DNA of 6,599 bases from Pseudolabrys sp. (GTDB lineage: Bacteria; Pseudomonadota; Alphaproteobacteria; Rhizobiales; Xanthobacteraceae). Under the pieces are notes generated by a model. The model was not told the origin of the DNA, did not search any database, and worked only from the letters and a program-made list of their open reading frames with translations. The stretch is taken from NCBI GenBank assembly GCA_029945495.1, contig JAQSCR010000654.1, positions 1 through 6,599 of the forward strand, read 5' to 3'. Positions 4,893 through 6,599 of this stretch are shown piece after piece (the first letter of the stretch is position 1; every line of letters starts with the position of its first letter). The translations under genes and the position numbers were made by a program.

Positions 4893-6176
4893 GTGGAGGG
4901 ATTTATTGTCGTTTTTGTCTTTGTCTTTCTTTTCGTGCTGGGATTCCCGGTCGTCATTGCGATCGCATTGCCCTGCATCGTCTATCTGCTGCTCAACGGG
5001 CTGCCGCTGGATCTCATTGCGCAGCGCACGCTTTATTCGCTCGATTCATTTCCGCTTGTCGCAGTTCCGGTCTTTCTGTTCGTCGGCAGCATCTTGAACA
5101 GCGCCGGCATTTCCAACTATATCTACAAATTCGCGGACACCGCGACCGGCCGGCTTCCCGGCGGCCTCGCCCAGGTGAATATCTTCGGCAGTTTGATCTT
5201 TGCCGGCATGTCCGGTTCCGCGCTCGCAGATATCGGCGGTCTCGGGCGCATCGAAATCGATGCGATGCGCGCCAAGGGGTTCAACCCCGCCTTTGCCGGC
5301 GCCGTGACGGCCTCGTCCGCGCTGGTCGGGCCGATTTTCCCGCCCAGCATTCCGCTCATTATCTACGGCACGGTCACCGGGGTTTCGGTCATTCAGCTTC
5401 TCCTCGGCGGAATTCTGCCGGGGCTTCTTTGCGTCGCGATGCTTATGCTGATGACCGGTTGGCTCGCGGTGCGCAGGAACTATCCGCGGGCGGCGCGCTG
5501 GCCGACGCCCGGCGAACTCTGGCGCGACTTCTTGCCGGCATTTCCGGCGATCATGGCGCCGGTCATTCTGATCATCGGCATGCTTGCCGGCGCCTTCACG
5601 CCGACCGAGATCGCGTCTGTGACGGTGGCTTATACGTTGCTCATCAGCGCGCTGTTCTATCGCGAGTTGACCTGGGCCGGCCTGATCTTTGCCGCGTTCG
5701 AGACCATCCGCGCGTCGGCTGGCATTCTTCTGATTGTCGCCGTTGCCGCCTTATTCGGATGGATATTGTCGGTCGAGCAAGTTCCGCAGCAATTGACCGG
5801 CTGGATGCTGTCGATCTCGACGAATCCGATTGTCCTGCTGTTTCTCGTCAATATCCTGCTTTTGATCGTCGGCATGTTTCTGGACAGCACGACAGCGATC
5901 CTCGTCGTGGCGCCGATCATCGCCAAGCCGCTGGTTGCGGCCGGGGTCGATCCGGTTCACCTCGGCATGGTCGTGGTCTTCAATCTGATGATCGGCCTGC
6001 TCACGCCGCCGATGGGGCTTGCGCTTTTCCTGGTGGCAGACATCGCCAAGGTATCGATGAAGGAAATCCTCCGTGAGATGGCGCCATTCTATGTGCCGCT
6101 CGGCATTACGCTGCTACTGATTACATATGTTCCTCAGCTCACGACCTGGATCCCGCGTTTGGCGTTGGCGCCATAA
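4893..6176 (+). CDS. dctM: TRAP transporter large permease (DctM family)
   Basis: A 427-residue polytopic membrane protein of usual DctM length (ion-transporter superfamily), the ion-coupled transport subunit. It shows the two inverted halves of the family: SGSALADIGGLG (107-118) and GPIFPPSIP (146-154) in the first, GAFTPTEIA (233-241), GMFLDSTTAI (327-336) and GLLTPPMGL (368-376) in the second. The paired PPS/PPM hairpins correspond to the re-entrant loops that form the cation sites. The start is a GTG with GAGGGA six bases upstream; this ribosome site overlaps the small-permease stop codon. The binding protein, small and large subunits are separate and in the usual P-Q-M order, so the transporter appears complete and intact. 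The sequence is consistent with sodium- or proton-driven import, not ATP-driven. Confidence 0.95.
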   Translation: MEGFIVVFVFVFLFVLGFPVVIAIALPCIVYLLLNGLPLDLIAQRTLYSLDSFPLVAVPVFLFVGSILNSAGISNYIYKFADTATGRLPGGLAQVNIFGSLIFAGMSGSALADIGGLGRIEIDAMRAKGFNPAFAGAVTASSALVGPIFPPSIPLIIYGTVTGVSVIQLLLGGILPGLLCVAMLMLMTGWLAVRRNYPRAARWPTPGELWRDFLPAFPAIMAPVILIIGMLAGAFTPTEIASVTVAYTLLISALFYRELTWAGLIFAAFETIRASAGILLIVAVAALFGWILSVEQVPQQLTGWMLSISTNPIVLLFLVNILLLIVGMFLDSTTAILVVAPIIAKPLVAAGVDPVHLGMVVVFNLMIGLLTPPMGLALFLVADIAKVSMKEILREMAPFYVPLGITLLLITYVPQLTTWIPRLALAP

Positions 6177-6235
6177 TTCATAGTACGATCAGAGAGTATT
6201 CTTCAGAGTTCGAAACCGCTGATGGGAGAAAGCTG

Positions 6236-6599
6236 ATGGCGGAAAAGCCGCTCGGATTTATCGGCTTCGGCTTGATGGGGCAGGGGTTCACCCGCAGGCT
6301 CGCCGAACTCGGGCATGGCGTTGTCGGTTTCGACATCGATCCGGCCAAGGTCGCCGCGGCGGCGGCATGGGGAGTCAAACCGGCAAAGAGCGCTGCCGAC
6401 GTCGTCGAGGCCTGCGACATTATCCTTGCCTGCGTCATCAATACTGCCGCTGTTGAGGATGCCGCGATCGGCCCGCGCGGCGCACTCGCCGCCGGCAAAC
6501 TCGACGGCAAGGTGTTCGTTGACCATTCAACGACTGAGCTCGAGGCGACTAAACGAGTCGCCGCGGCGCTCGCGGCGCGGGGCATGATGTTTGTCGATG
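6236..6599 (+). CDS. 3-hydroxyisobutyrate dehydrogenase-family oxidoreductase (5' part)
   Basis: The first 121 codons of a beta-hydroxyacid dehydrogenase; the gene runs off the right edge, so only the NAD-binding domain is seen (full members are about 290-300 residues). The Rossmann motif is GFIGFGLMGQGF (7-18), followed by VVGFDIDPAK (29-38), whose acidic Asp33 favours NAD over NADP. VDHSTTE (95-101) matches the substrate-contacting DxST motif, and GMMFVD (116-121) leads into the missing DAPVSGG region. The catalytic lysine is beyond the window. Family members include 3-hydroxyisobutyrate dehydrogenase, tartronate semialdehyde reductase and L-threonate dehydrogenase; which applies here is open. 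GGGAG ends seven bases before the ATG. It sits 59 bases after the permease gene on the same strand with no terminator between, so it is likely the next operon gene and acts on the imported acid or a product of it. Confidence 0.88.
   Translation, partial: MAEKPLGFIGFGLMGQGFTRRLAELGHGVVGFDIDPAKVAAAAAWGVKPAKSAADVVEACDIILACVINTAAVEDAAIGPRGALAAGKLDGKVFVDHSTTELEATKRVAAALAARGMMFVD

Noticed and set aside
3890..4978. A 362-codon open frame on the minus strand
   Set aside because: It lies opposite the TRAP binding-protein and small-permease genes, is rich in His, Arg and Gln as expected of an antisense GC-rich frame, and shows no family motif.
5429..6076. 215-codon plus-strand frame inside the large-permease gene
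   Set aside because: It is Arg/Asp/Ala-rich and out of frame with a perfectly conserved DctM protein.
6177..6235. Terminator or promoter between the large permease and the oxidoreductase
   Set aside because: I found no stable stem with a T-run and no convincing -35/-10 pair in these 59 bases; readthrough as one operon is simpler.

Overview
The window reads as a piece of an alphaproteobacterial chromosome, most like a Bradyrhizobium/Rhodopseudomonas-type member of the Hyphomicrobiales. This rests on the GC-rich third codon positions, the style of the encoded proteins and the intergenic repeat motif at the left end. It is inference from composition and recollection, not from a database search.

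Layout. Bases 1-403 hold no convincing gene. They contain a degenerate 21-base periodic repeat (102-185), a perfect 12-base tandem repeat (251-274), and a hairpin followed by a T-run on the minus strand (263-284) that could end the regulator transcript. A GntR/FCD-family regulator lies on the minus strand (404-1102). A 143-base divergent region (1103-1245) carries overlapping candidate promoters for both directions and two short palindromes. From 1246 to the right edge every gene is on the plus strand with short gaps: a PdxA-family dehydrogenase (1246-2271), a COG3618 amidohydrolase/lactonase (2343-3245), a complete three-gene TRAP transporter (dctP-type binding protein 3341-4342, small permease 4388-4882, large permease 4893-6176), and the first 121 codons of a 3-hydroxyisobutyrate-dehydrogenase-family oxidoreductase that runs off the window at 6599.

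How it works together. This is the architecture of an inducible uptake-and-catabolism operon for a small organic acid. The periplasmic protein captures the acid, the QM permeases import it with an ion gradient, a lactonase-type hydrolase and two NAD(P)-dependent dehydrogenases process it, and the divergent GntR protein senses the substrate or an intermediate. The substrate is not known. The nearest precedents are four-carbon acid-sugar pathways (threonate/erythronate), which use PdxA-like and HIBDH-like dehydrogenases, and aromatic cis-diol pathways, which use TphB, a PdxA homologue.

Two enzymes depart from their best-known relatives. The PdxA-like protein keeps the three metal histidines but lacks most of the residues that hold the phosphorylated substrate in E. 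coli PdxA. The amidohydrolase has Asn where the family usually has the catalytic Asp of its last barrel strand. Together with the absence of a kinase gene inside the window, this makes a pathway on a non-phosphorylated substrate a reasonable working hypothesis. It is the most interesting lead here.
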